Shown here: one piece after another, positions 36,737 to 45,233 of the stretch
How positions within the stretch are numbered: position 1 is the stretch's first letter
Layout: each line of letters opens with the position of its first letter
DNA from: Lachnospiraceae bacterium
Lineage (GTDB): Bacteria > Bacillota > Clostridia > Lachnospirales > Lachnospiraceae
Direction of reading: 5' to 3'
Assembly (NCBI GenBank): GCA_029008875.1
Contig: JAQXJP010000035.1
Coordinates: forward strand, 124,001-188,000
DNA: 64,000 bases
The notes under the pieces: model-generated
Told to the model about the DNA's origin: nothing
Databases searched by the model: none
Seen by the model: only the letters and a program-made list of their open reading frames with translations
Program-made: the position numbers and the translations under genes

Positions 36737-37435
36737 TCACATCATTTCCCGAAGCTGCAACAATATTTTTTTCTCCATGCGGGACACCTTCACCTGGGTC
36801 ATTCCCAGTATTTCCGCCGTCTCGCTCTGGGTTTTCCCCTGATAATAGCGCAAAAAAATAAGGCGTTGCTGCACGATATCCAAATTTTGCAACAAATCCT
36901 GCAGTGCAACATGGTTGATGATTCTTTCCCCCTCATGTTCCTCCTTAGGGATCATCTCCCCCACCGAAGCTGTGTCCTCGTCCCCCACCGGCGCATCCAG
37001 GGACAGAACTCCCCGCATGGCATCCGTGGCCACCAGAATTTCCTCCTCCTTAAGTCCGGTGAGCTTCTCCAGTTCCAGCAGCGTCGCTTCCCTCCCGTAC
37101 TTGGCGGAATACTCCATGCTTGTCCGCTGCAACAACGCCATATTCTTCCGGATTCCCCGACCGATGTGTATGGGTCCGTCCTTGCGCAGATAACACTGTA
37201 TCTCCCCAATGATAAGCGGCACTGCGTAGGTGGAAAAAGCCAGATTTCTCTCCTCGTCAAACCGGTCCACCGCATGAATCAACCCCAGTGTCCCGATTTG
37301 AATCAGCTCTTCCCTGTCACAGCCCCTGCCTTCAAAGCGGCGTGCCGCCATATACACCAGGCCCAGATTATTCAGTATCTTCTCCTCTCTGCAAAGTGCC
37401 GCGGTTTTCTCCTTGGTGACTGCATCAGTCCCCAT
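36737..37435 (-). CDS. sigF: Forespore sigma factor sigma-F
   Basis: 232 residues. Region 2 (LIQIGTLGLIHAVDRFDEERNLAFSTYA), region 3 (around residues 100-145) and region 4 (QQRLIFLRYYQGKTQSETAEILGMTQVKVSR) are all present, and the length fits sigma-F/sigma-G. Context decides: it follows spoIIAB with an 11-base overlap, as in the spoIIA operon. It directs the first forespore-specific transcription. Confidence 0.95.
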   Translation of the reverse strand: MGTDAVTKEKTAALCREEKILNNLGLVYMAARRFEGRGCDREELIQIGTLGLIHAVDRFDEERNLAFSTYAVPLIIGEIQCYLRKDGPIHIGRGIRKNMALLQRTSMEYSAKYGREATLLELEKLTGLKEEEILVATDAMRGVLSLDAPVGDEDTASVGEMIPKEEHEGERIINHVALQDLLQNLDIVQQRLIFLRYYQGKTQSETAEILGMTQVKVSRMEKKILLQLREMM

Positions 37436-37868
37436 TGCACCTCTCGATATGCTTGATCATCGTCACTTCCGTCCCGGCCCCCGGCTTTGAGGCCACATGC
37501 ACCTCATCCATGAAGGCCTCCATAAAAGCAAATCCCATCCCGGTCCGCTCCTGGGCTTCCCTGGTGGAGAAAAAGGGCTGCATGGCCTGGTTCACATCCC
37601 GTATGCCCACGCCGTGGTCAATCACCTTCACCGTCAGGCAGCTCTCCCGCCTCTCGCAGATCATCTCCACCTTTTTGCTCTCATCGTCGTACCCGTGGAT
37701 GATGGCGTTGGTGACCGCCTCGGACACCGCCGTCTTCACATCCTCCAGCTGCTCCAGGGTGGGATTCATATCCGCCACAAAGGCCGCGGCCACCATTCTC
37801 GCCAGCGCCTCATTGGAAGACTTTGCATCAAAATAGATATGTAAGTGATTTTCCCTGATTGTTCCCAT
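37425..37868 (-). CDS. spoIIAB: Anti-sigma-F factor and serine kinase SpoIIAB
   Basis: 147 residues, GHKL fold. N box EAVTNAIIHGY, G1 box VIDHGVGI, G2 box RTGMGFAFM. It holds sigma-F inactive and phosphorylates SpoIIAA. Between spoIIAA (one-base gap) and sigF (overlap). Confidence 0.96.
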   Translation of the reverse strand: MGTIRENHLHIYFDAKSSNEALARMVAAAFVADMNPTLEQLEDVKTAVSEAVTNAIIHGYDDESKKVEMICERRESCLTVKVIDHGVGIRDVNQAMQPFFSTREAQERTGMGFAFMEAFMDEVHVASKPGAGTEVTMIKHIERCNGD

Positions 37869-37869
37869 A

Positions 37870-38184
37870 CTAGACCTCCTCCATCACAATCTCGTTCAGA
37901 CCGGATACCGCAAACAATTTCTTCATCCTCTCATTGCAGTTCACCGCGTAAACTCTGCCATCGTAAAACCCCAGTTTGCGGCACCGGCCGATGATCACCC
38001 CCACCCCGGAGCTGTCCATAAATCGGGTATTTTCAAAATCCATCACCAGCTCGCGAATCCCGTAGGAATCAATCAACACATCCATATTGGCGCGCAACTG
38101 TGCCGCCACATGATCGTCCAACTCCCTTGGCATCCGATACACCATCCTGGTCCCCTTCACCTCAAAATCCTTCACAATCTCCAT
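37870..38184 (-). CDS. spoIIAA: Anti-anti-sigma factor SpoIIAA
   Basis: 104 residues, STAS fold. The phosphorylated serine is in FMDSSGVG (Ser58, the same number as in B. subtilis). Dephosphorylated SpoIIAA binds SpoIIAB and frees sigma-F. Start at the ATG at 38184 with GGAGG four bases upstream; the longer frame to 38208 runs into the preceding terminator. First gene of the spoIIA operon. Confidence 0.95.
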   Translation of the reverse strand: MEIVKDFEVKGTRMVYRMPRELDDHVAAQLRANMDVLIDSYGIRELVMDFENTRFMDSSGVGVIIGRCRKLGFYDGRVYAVNCNERMKKLFAVSGLNEIVMEEV

Positions 38185-38208
38185 GGCTCCTCCTTTTCCA
38201 AAAAGCAT

Positions 38209-38241
38209 AAAAGACGCCCGGAGTGTCTCCAGACGTCTTTT
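38209..38241 (-). terminator. Terminator of the TPR-protein operon
   Basis: Minus strand: AAAAGACG (38241-38234) pairs with CGTCTTTT (38216-38209) and GGAG with CTCC inside. It separates the TPR gene from spoIIAA. Confidence 0.75.
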
Positions 38242-38276
38242 GTTAAATCCGTATACGGTTGTAAGTTACACGGGAA

Positions 38277-39641
38277 TTAATCCAGATAATTCTCCGCGGT
38301 GGTTGCCCGCTCCGTTCCCGGGTAATTCTCTACGATGTAGCGGTAATACTGCTGGGCAGAATCCAAATCGTCGTTGCGGCGGTAAGCCTGTGCCAGATAA
38401 TATGCGGCGGAACCATCCTTGTAGGCTTCGTCCTCCTCCACAACCGCCAGCAGATTCTCGATGGCAGTATCGTAATCTCCGGTATTGTAAGCCTCGTAGC
38501 CCGCATTGTACATGGCGGACAGATACTGCTCGCTCACCTGCTCATTCATGGTATTGTATATCTCGGCCGCACTCTCGCTCAAGACGCCGGGATCCACATC
38601 TGTCAGGCACTTGCCCACAGTCAGGATATCGTTGGAATTGTAAGCAACATACGCATTCAGCAGATTGTCGTAGGAATCCGCTGCCGCCTGTCCGGACTGG
38701 GAATCGACCTTGGCTGCATCGATATCTGCCTGCATTCCGTCAATCTCCCTCTGCAGGTCATCGATGGTCTGTGTGTAGGTGGTAATCATATCGTTGGCTT
38801 CCAGAAGTTGTTTGTTTGCTTCGCTCTTCGCGCTTCTTCGCACATTGGGAACAATCAAAAATGCCGTGGCTGCGATTCCCACCGCAAGCCCAATCAATAC
38901 GTAGGCAATGGATCCTCCCAGAGAAGACTCCTTGATGCGCTTCGGCATAATGATGGTCTCGTTCCCGCTCTGGTAGGAGATCAAATCATCCGCCTGCTTC
39001 ACCACCTTCTTGGAACCTGCATTCTCCCGGAGCCGCATGTTCACTTCCTTGAGATAACGCATGGTCATGGTGTTGTCGGTATCGATCTTCGCCGCGGTGC
39101 GCAGGGTCTTCTTCGCAAGTTCCAACTTACCCTCCTGAATGTAGAGTAACGCCAGCAGCTGATGTCCCTTCACCAGCTTCGGATTCAGCGACAGCACCTT
39201 CTTCAACTGGATGATTGCCAGATCACGGCTGTCCTGCTTACAGTACAGCAAAGCCTGATTGTACTTCTTGATGGTCTGGTTCACCGAATTCAAATGTGCG
39301 GAATTCTGCTGGATTTGTTCCAGATAGTAATTGGCGCGATTCTCCTTCGGCTGATAACTCTGGCTGATCACCCACTCGCTCAAGGCCGCCACCGTCTCAC
39401 CGATCTCATAATACACAAGTCCCAACAGGTTTCTCGCATCGATATTGTATTTATTAAATTTCAAACTTTTCTTCAAGCTGATGATGGCTCCGGACAGATT
39501 GCGCACGGATGCTTTTTCCAGGCCATCGTTGTAATAGGAATTGGAGATGCGCCTCACCTTCTGGAAAATAGCAAGATTCATTCCGCAAACCGGACAAACG
39601 GAAGCATTCTCCACCTCAGTTCTGCAATTTACGCAAATCAT
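38277..39641 (-). CDS. Zinc-ribbon, TPR and membrane-anchored protein
   Basis: 454 residues. A zinc ribbon opens the protein (CVNC at 3-6, CPVC at 16-19), cytoplasmic TPR-like repeats span about residues 30-210, one transmembrane helix lies near 245-265 (YVLIGLAVGIAATAFLIV), then a coiled coil (275-320) and outer TPR-like repeats to the C terminus (YNAGYEAYNTGDYDTAIENLLAVVEE type). A scaffold across the membrane is the simplest reading. The start overlaps the stop of a 45-residue gene by four bases (ATGA). No named family recognised. Confidence 0.8.
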   Translation of the reverse strand: MICVNCRTEVENASVCPVCGMNLAIFQKVRRISNSYYNDGLEKASVRNLSGAIISLKKSLKFNKYNIDARNLLGLVYYEIGETVAALSEWVISQSYQPKENRANYYLEQIQQNSAHLNSVNQTIKKYNQALLYCKQDSRDLAIIQLKKVLSLNPKLVKGHQLLALLYIQEGKLELAKKTLRTAAKIDTDNTMTMRYLKEVNMRLRENAGSKKVVKQADDLISYQSGNETIIMPKRIKESSLGGSIAYVLIGLAVGIAATAFLIVPNVRRSAKSEANKQLLEANDMITTYTQTIDDLQREIDGMQADIDAAKVDSQSGQAAADSYDNLLNAYVAYNSNDILTVGKCLTDVDPGVLSESAAEIYNTMNEQVSEQYLSAMYNAGYEAYNTGDYDTAIENLLAVVEEDEAYKDGSAAYYLAQAYRRNDDLDSAQQYYRYIVENYPGTERATTAENYLD

Positions 39642-39775
39642 TTTTTCATCTCCTGCATCATTTCCTGAATAATGTCAGACACGTCCGTCATATCATGGTT
39701 ATATATCGCAGCCTCCGCCTCTTCCACTTCAAGGCTCGGCTGAAAATTCTTCAATTCTTCTTCAAAATTAATCAT
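39638..39775 (-). CDS. 45-residue acidic protein coupled to the TPR protein
   Basis: 45 residues: MINFEEELKNFQPSLEVEEA then a helical end rich in Met, Asp, Glu and Lys. AGGAGG lies seven bases upstream of the ATG at 39775, and the TGA stop overlaps the ATG of the TPR gene. No transmembrane segment. The good ribosome site and coupled stop/start make translation likely; it may bind the TPR domain. Function unknown. Confidence 0.65.
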   Translation of the reverse strand: MINFEEELKNFQPSLEVEEAEAAIYNHDMTDVSDIIQEMMQEMKK

Positions 39776-39800
39776 CTCTATGCCTCCTGGATATTCCATC

Positions 39801-39836
39801 AAAAAAGCCACTCATATCATATAATATAGTGGCTTT
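39801..39836 (-). terminator. Terminator of the DUF342 gene
   Basis: AAAGCCACT (minus, 39836-39828) pairs with AGTGGCTTT (39812-39804), followed by TTTTTT. Confidence 0.75.
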
Positions 39837-39870
39837 CTTTTGCAAGTTATTTGCGTCGCAAAATGTACGC

Positions 39871-41268
39871 TTATCCGACAAGTTCCCCGGCCATGGAGAA
39901 CATCACGATATTGCCGTTGTGAAGAACGTAGCGCACCTCCTGCTGCTCCTCCTTCACAAGTACCTGACAATCGTTGATTCCCACAATCACGCCCGGGCAC
40001 ACCTTTTGGAGCACCCGCACATCCGCGCCGCTTCCCATCTCCACAAGCCCCTTCAGGTACATCAATTCATTTTTGTGTGACGCGATATCCGCCTGCTTGG
40101 AGATTCTCGCCCGAAGAAGGGCAACTCTCCGCTCATCATTCTTGAGGTCGATATTCCTCTCGACCGCAATCTCATCAAACTGCTTGAGTCCGATGACAAT
40201 CTTCTCCAGCATCTCATTATCCTTCTTGATGAGGGTCTCCACCTCAAAAAGCTTGCGCATGGTTTCCTTCTGTACTCCCACACTGACCTCGGTGCGAATC
40301 TCATTGTCGTTGCCGATACAGCAGCACTCAATCCCGCGGGTCGCATACACATTGCCGCCCACAATCGTGGCAGACTTGCCGGTCATATATATCTTGTCGT
40401 GGCTCACAATGGTGCAGTTCAATGCGGAGGTTGCCTCCACATAGCCCTCCGCCTCCACGGTGGCGTACTCCATGAACTTGGCAGTCACACTGCCCTTGGT
40501 CCGGACAATTCCCTTGTATCCGCCCAGAAATCCGCCGCGAAGAATCACATCCTTGCCGGCCTCAATGTTGCATGCCTCGGCGGTCCCGTCGATGGTGACC
40601 GTTCCGGTGGCCTTGATAGAAGTACCGGAGGTCACGTTGCCGTGCACCAGCACATCTCCCCGGAAATCAATATTGCCGGTGGTCAAATCCACGTTGCCGT
40701 AAATCTCATATATCGGCAGAATCTGTATCCGGTTATTGTTATAATCAATCTTGCCCGTGATGGACGCGGTATATATCTTGTTGTCCTCCGAGCGCTCAAA
40801 GCCCTTGCCGGTAAGGGGCGACAACGGTCTCCCTCTCTTGCAGGTCAGAACCTTGCCGTGCACGTCCATGCCGTTCTCACCGAAAATCGGCTCATGGTAC
40901 ACCGCAATCACCTGTCCCTCTTCCACCGTCTCAACAGCGTGGATGCTCCAATAATCCACGGAGCCGTCCGGGCGCACCTTGGGCTTGCCGCTGAAGTCCA
41001 TGTTGAAGTTGAATTGGAAAAAGCCATCCACACCATCCACCGGCAGCTTTCCACGGGCCACCATAACCTCTTTCCCGTACTCCCGGCCCTCGATCAGCGC
41101 GTCGATCAGCGATTCCTCGATTCCGTACTTCACGCCCTTCTCCGCAAGCGCGCTCATGACTTCCATCTTCGTATAATCCTCTCCCTCCGGAAGCGGAGTC
41201 AGCGTAAGAAACGCCTCCATTTCGTTGTGGGAAATTCGGATATTTATGTCTTTTCTAACTTCGGCCAT
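39871..41268 (-). CDS. FapA/DUF342 family protein
   Basis: 465 residues. N-terminal DUF342 domain (EVMVARGKLPVDGVDGFFQF near residue 75-95), then a right-handed beta-helix of polymer-forming type (DFRGDVLVHGNVTSGTSIKATG, VEAGKDVILRGGFLG patterns, about 190-340), then a coiled coil with Lys/Glu and a short C-terminal domain. The family is cytoplasmic or membrane-associated and uncharacterised in Firmicutes. ATG at 41268 with AGAGGAG upstream; its own promoter at 41323-41351. Confidence 0.85.
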   Translation of the reverse strand: MAEVRKDINIRISHNEMEAFLTLTPLPEGEDYTKMEVMSALAEKGVKYGIEESLIDALIEGREYGKEVMVARGKLPVDGVDGFFQFNFNMDFSGKPKVRPDGSVDYWSIHAVETVEEGQVIAVYHEPIFGENGMDVHGKVLTCKRGRPLSPLTGKGFERSEDNKIYTASITGKIDYNNNRIQILPIYEIYGNVDLTTGNIDFRGDVLVHGNVTSGTSIKATGTVTIDGTAEACNIEAGKDVILRGGFLGGYKGIVRTKGSVTAKFMEYATVEAEGYVEATSALNCTIVSHDKIYMTGKSATIVGGNVYATRGIECCCIGNDNEIRTEVSVGVQKETMRKLFEVETLIKKDNEMLEKIVIGLKQFDEIAVERNIDLKNDERRVALLRARISKQADIASHKNELMYLKGLVEMGSGADVRVLQKVCPGVIVGINDCQVLVKEEQQEVRYVLHNGNIVMFSMAGELVG

Positions 41269-41322
41269 ACACAAAACTCCTCTGAAAGGACGACACAATT
41301 ACCCAATCCTATAGTTGAATAC

Positions 41323-41351
41323 ATCATACCACTATACCGGCCTATTTTCAA
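41323..41351 (-). promoter_or_regulatory. Promoter of the DUF342 gene
   Basis: Minus strand: TTGAAA (41351-41346), 17-base spacer, TATGAT (41328-41323). Confidence 0.65.
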
Positions 41352-41385
41352 TTTAATATTATCTAAATCCCGGCAAAATATACGC

Positions 41386-41451
41386 AAAAAGAGCCATATA
41401 CCTGCCTATTTTCACGCTTCTGTCATGATATATTTCGGCAACATATGGCTC
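41386..41451 (-). terminator. Terminator of valS
   Basis: GAGCCATAT (minus, 41451-41443) pairs with ATATGGCTC (41399-41391), with a 43-base loop, followed by TTTTT. The loop is long, so confidence is moderate. Confidence 0.55.
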
Positions 41452-41487
41452 CTCTTTACACTTTTTTCCAAATTTACAGCGACGGTG

Positions 41488-44136
41488 CTACTTCATCTGT
41501 GCCAGGCGCGCCTCCACCTCGGCCATCATCTGCTCGTATTTCGCCAGCTTATCCTTTTCCTCCTGTACCTTTTCCGGCTTGGCGTTGGAGAGGAATTTCT
41601 CGTTGGAGAGCATGCCTCTGGAGCGGGCAAGCTCCTTTTCCAGTTTCTCCTTCTCCTTGGTCAGTCTCTCGCGCTCCTTCTCGAAGTCAACCAGATCCTC
41701 CAGAGGAAGATATACCACAGCTCCGGGAATCACAACGGAAACCGCATCCTCTGAGATACCTTCCTTTCCGGTCTGTACCACAATCTCGCTGGCAGAGGCA
41801 AGGTTCACATAAACCTCCTTGTTCTCCTCGAAGCACTTGCACAGAGCAGCATCCTCGGAGGTGATGAACAATTTTGCTTTTCTGGAAGGCGGAACATCCA
41901 TCTCCGTGCGGACATTACGGATTCCCTTTACCAGATCCTTGCAGTGCTCGATAGCAGCTTCCTCCTCCGGGAAATTCCAGTCCCCGCGGTACTCAGGCCA
42001 CTTGGACAGCATGATGGTCTCTTCCTCGGACTGCAGGGTGCAGAAGATTTCCTCCGTGATGAAAGGCATATACGGATGCAACAGTTTCAGCGCCTGAATC
42101 AGAACCGTCTTCAGGGTCCACAGAGCAGCATTGGCAGACTCCGGATCCTCCTCCTTCTTGTAGGTGCGGACCTTTGCAATCTCGATGTACCAGTCGCAGA
42201 ATTCATCCCAGATGAAGTCGTACACCTTCTGAACCGCGATGCCCAGCTCATATTTATCCATATTTTCGGTGGCATCCTTGGCCAGAGTATTCACCTTGGA
42301 CAAAATCCACTTATCCGCGGCATGCAGCTGCGACAAGGCGGGCTCTGTCACTTCAGAACCCTCAAGGTTCATCAAAATGAAACGGGAAGCGTTCCATACC
42401 TTGTTGGCAAAGTTGCGGGAAGCCTCCACACGCTCCCAGTAGAAACGCATGTCATTTCCCGGTGCGTTTCCGGTAATCAGAGTCAAACGCAGGGCATCTG
42501 CGCCGTACTTGTCAATCACCTCCAGAGGGTCAATTCCGTTTCCCAGGGACTTGCTCATCTTGCGCCCCTGAGAATCCCGAACCAGGCCGTGGAACAATAC
42601 GGTGTGGAAGGGAGCCTTGCCCATCTGCTCATATCCGGAAAAGATCATGCGGATTACCCAGAAAAAGATAATATCATATCCGGTTACCAGCACGTCATTG
42701 GGGTAGAAGTAATCCAAATCCTCTGTGTTCTCCGGCCAGCCCAGGGTGGAGAAGGGCCACAGCGCGGAGGAGAACCAGGTATCCAGCGTATCCGGATCCT
42801 GTGTCAGATTTTTGCTCTGGCACTTGGGGCAACAGCAGGGCTTCTCCACCTGAACCACCATCTCACCACAATCATCACAGTACCATGCAGGTATCCGATG
42901 TCCCCACCACAGCTGGCGGCTGATACACCAATCCCGAATGTTGTCGGTCCAGTTGAAGTAAGTCTTATCCATACGTGGCGGCAGAAGCTTGATCTCCCCA
43001 TTCTTTACTCCCTCAATGGCTGGCTTAATCATTTCATCCATCTTCACAAACCACTGCTGCTTGATCATGGGCTCAACCGTGGTATGGCAGCGATCGTGGG
43101 TACCCACATTATGAGAATGGGGAACCACCTTAACCAAAAGCCCCATATCCTCCAGATCCTTCACCAGCGCTTTCCGGCACTCGTAGCGGTCCATTCCCGC
43201 ATACTTTCCGGCTTTTTCGTTCATGGTTGCGTCATCGTTGATGACAATGATCTCTTCCAGGTTATGACGCTTTCCAACCTCAAAGTCATTGGGGTCATGG
43301 GCAGGTGTTATCTTTACGCATCCTGTCCCAAACTCCTTATCTACATATGCATCTGCAATTACCGGAATCTCTCTTCCTGTAGTAGGAAGAATAAGCATTT
43401 TCCCAATAATATCCTGATAACGCTCATCATTTGGGTTTACCGCAACCGCCGTATCTCCGAACAGTGTCTCCGGACGGGTGGTGGCAATCTCCACAAAACG
43501 GCCTTCCTCCCCAACTACCGGGTAGTTGATGTGCCAGAAAAATCCATCCTGCTCCTCATGCTCCACTTCCGCATCGGAGATGGAAGTCTTACATACCGGA
43601 CACCAGTTTACAATGCGGCTTCCCTTGTAGATCCAACCTTTTTCATACAACTTGATAAATACGTCCTGAACGGCTTTGGAACAGCCCTCATCCATGGTAA
43701 AGCGCTCGCGCTCCCAGTCCGCGGAAGATCCCAGCTTCCGGAGCTGCTTTACGATGCGTCCGCCGTACTCTTCTCTCCACTCCCAGCACTTCTCCAGGAA
43801 CTCTTCCCGGGTCAGATCCGCCTTGTCGATTCCCTGCTCCTTGAGGGCTTCAATAACCTTAACCTCCGTGGCGATGGAGGCGTGGTCCGTTCCCGGCTGC
43901 CACAACGCATTGTAGCCCTGCATTCTCTTAAAGCGAATCAGGATATCCTGCATGGTGTTATCCAGAGCGTGTCCCATGTGAAGCTGCCCGGTGATATTTG
44001 GCGGCGGCATCACAATGGTAAAGGGCTTTTTACTGCGATCCACCTCCGCATGGAAGTATCCCTTTGTCTCCCATTTTTCATACAAACGATCCTCGATTTC
44101 CTTTGGATCGTAGGTCTTCGACAATTCCTTGCTCAT
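41488..44136 (-). CDS. valS: Valyl-tRNA synthetase
   Basis: 882 residues. Class I synthetase for valine: HMGH at residues 53-56 (the HIGH motif) within PPPNITGQLHMGHA, editing domain about 150-350, KMSKS in GRKMSKSLGN, and the C-terminal coiled-coil arm (about 815-882) that is specific for ValRS. Start at the ATG at 44136 with AGGAGG upstream; the frame extends to 44361 only because the T-box leader is open. Expression is controlled by the T-box. Confidence 0.97.
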   Translation of the reverse strand: MSKELSKTYDPKEIEDRLYEKWETKGYFHAEVDRSKKPFTIVMPPPNITGQLHMGHALDNTMQDILIRFKRMQGYNALWQPGTDHASIATEVKVIEALKEQGIDKADLTREEFLEKCWEWREEYGGRIVKQLRKLGSSADWERERFTMDEGCSKAVQDVFIKLYEKGWIYKGSRIVNWCPVCKTSISDAEVEHEEQDGFFWHINYPVVGEEGRFVEIATTRPETLFGDTAVAVNPNDERYQDIIGKMLILPTTGREIPVIADAYVDKEFGTGCVKITPAHDPNDFEVGKRHNLEEIIVINDDATMNEKAGKYAGMDRYECRKALVKDLEDMGLLVKVVPHSHNVGTHDRCHTTVEPMIKQQWFVKMDEMIKPAIEGVKNGEIKLLPPRMDKTYFNWTDNIRDWCISRQLWWGHRIPAWYCDDCGEMVVQVEKPCCCPKCQSKNLTQDPDTLDTWFSSALWPFSTLGWPENTEDLDYFYPNDVLVTGYDIIFFWVIRMIFSGYEQMGKAPFHTVLFHGLVRDSQGRKMSKSLGNGIDPLEVIDKYGADALRLTLITGNAPGNDMRFYWERVEASRNFANKVWNASRFILMNLEGSEVTEPALSQLHAADKWILSKVNTLAKDATENMDKYELGIAVQKVYDFIWDEFCDWYIEIAKVRTYKKEEDPESANAALWTLKTVLIQALKLLHPYMPFITEEIFCTLQSEEETIMLSKWPEYRGDWNFPEEEAAIEHCKDLVKGIRNVRTEMDVPPSRKAKLFITSEDAALCKCFEENKEVYVNLASASEIVVQTGKEGISEDAVSVVIPGAVVYLPLEDLVDFEKERERLTKEKEKLEKELARSRGMLSNEKFLSNAKPEKVQEEKDKLAKYEQMMAEVEARLAQMK

Positions 44137-44540
44137 AATGTTCCTCCTATTTCTGTTGCTGTCATATAAGAAAGAGTTTGCTTGCGAAGCGCTCCGCCTG
44201 CGGCGGGTCGATTCCCGGCAAATAAAAAGCCCTCCATACACACGAGTGTATGAAGGGCGAATGAACGCGGTACCACCTTCTCTTTCCGTCGGAGCATCGC
44301 TCGAACGGCTCGAATCCTTAACGTGGATGAAGCGGAAGAACTTATTTCCAAGAGGCAACATTCTCTCCGGATTGCGGTGTGCTCCCTTCGGAATTTCTGG
44401 GTTCTTCGGCTGGAAAGCTACCTTCCATCAACCTCCATCCGAACGCCTCACACCCCATGCCTCAAGCAATCGTGCGTCCTTCTCTGAAAGATCTCGAATT
44501 GATGTACTCCTCTTTCTTTATGCGCCTTTGTCTTTTTCTA
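44137..44540 (-). promoter_or_regulatory. T-box riboswitch leader of valS
   Basis: The T-box core AAGGTGGTACCGCG is at 44279-44266 on the minus strand, followed by a terminator hairpin GCCCTTCATACAC/GTGTATGGAGGGC (44258-44229) with a T run (44228-44224). Upstream, about 260 bases contain a Stem I-like region starting GAGGAGTACATC. Uncharged tRNA-Val would favour the antiterminator. A GUU that could be the specifier lies in the 3' part of Stem I, but I could not fold it with confidence. The promoter is at 44541-44569. Confidence 0.92.
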
Positions 44541-44569
44541 ATCTTACTTGCGCCGCAGTTTTTTGTCAA
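44541..44569 (-). promoter_or_regulatory. Promoter of the valS T-box leader
   Basis: Minus strand: TTGACA (44569-44564), 17-base spacer, TAAGAT (44546-44541). Confidence 0.75.
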
Positions 44570-44573
44570 GACT

Positions 44574-45233
44574 TTAATTTAATGTCTTCACGATAGAATC
44601 GTAGACAAACCGGCGCAATTCCCCGTCATCCTGCAGGATGCATGGATGATCTCCCGAAAACATGAGCGCAACACCGTACTCGCACATGCCGGTCAGCACC
44701 GCCAAGCGGCGTTTTTTTGCGCTGGTCTCCGTGAAGATTCCCTCCTTGTATCCATCCTCCATCAGCCGGTCCGCAATGCGGTAGATGTACTGGTAAGCCT
44801 CCAGCCGAAGTTCCCCCAGCGGGCAGTCGTCTCCCTCGCCGGGCGGCATTGCGGGAGGTTCCACCCCGGAAGCCCGGGCCGCCATCTGAAATGTCTGAAT
44901 CAGCACATGGTGATATTCCCGGTTTTCGCTGATCCAATCCATCACCCGATAGATGCGCCCGCGAAAATCCGACAGTTCAAACACGGACTCCACCAGGGCG
45001 CGAATCTTGTTGGAATACTCGTACAAGAGAGCGTGGGCCAACAGCTCCTCCTTGGAGGAAAAATACTCGTAGGCTGTCCCCTTGCCGATTCCCGCCCGGG
45101 CAGTGATGTCCTGCACCTTGAGGGTACGCATATCGCTTTTTTCCCGGAGCAACTCCGACACCGCTTCGTACATCAGGCGCATCTTCTCCGGCGGATCCAT
45201 AATATTTTCCGTTTTAATCGTAAAATCGCCCAC
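44574..45233 (-). CDS. TetR-family transcriptional regulator
   Basis: 219 residues. The N-terminal DNA-binding domain is at about residues 18-65 (LKVQDITARAGIGKGTAYEYFSSKEELL), followed by an all-helical ligand domain. It starts with a GTG at 45233 that overlaps the RND stop (TAGTG), with GAGGAGG seven bases upstream. Because it is the second gene of the exporter operon and a palindromic operator lies at that promoter, it most likely represses its own operon and is released by an exported compound. Confidence 0.88.
   Translation of the reverse strand: MGDFTIKTENIMDPPEKMRLMYEAVSELLREKSDMRTLKVQDITARAGIGKGTAYEYFSSKEELLAHALLYEYSNKIRALVESVFELSDFRGRIYRVMDWISENREYHHVLIQTFQMAARASGVEPPAMPPGEGDDCPLGELRLEAYQYIYRIADRLMEDGYKEGIFTETSAKKRRLAVLTGMCEYGVALMFSGDHPCILQDDGELRRFVYDSIVKTLN

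Noticed and set aside
41944-44169. 741-residue plus frame opposite valS
   Set aside because: Antisense of a well-identified valyl-tRNA synthetase; no plus-strand ribosome site.
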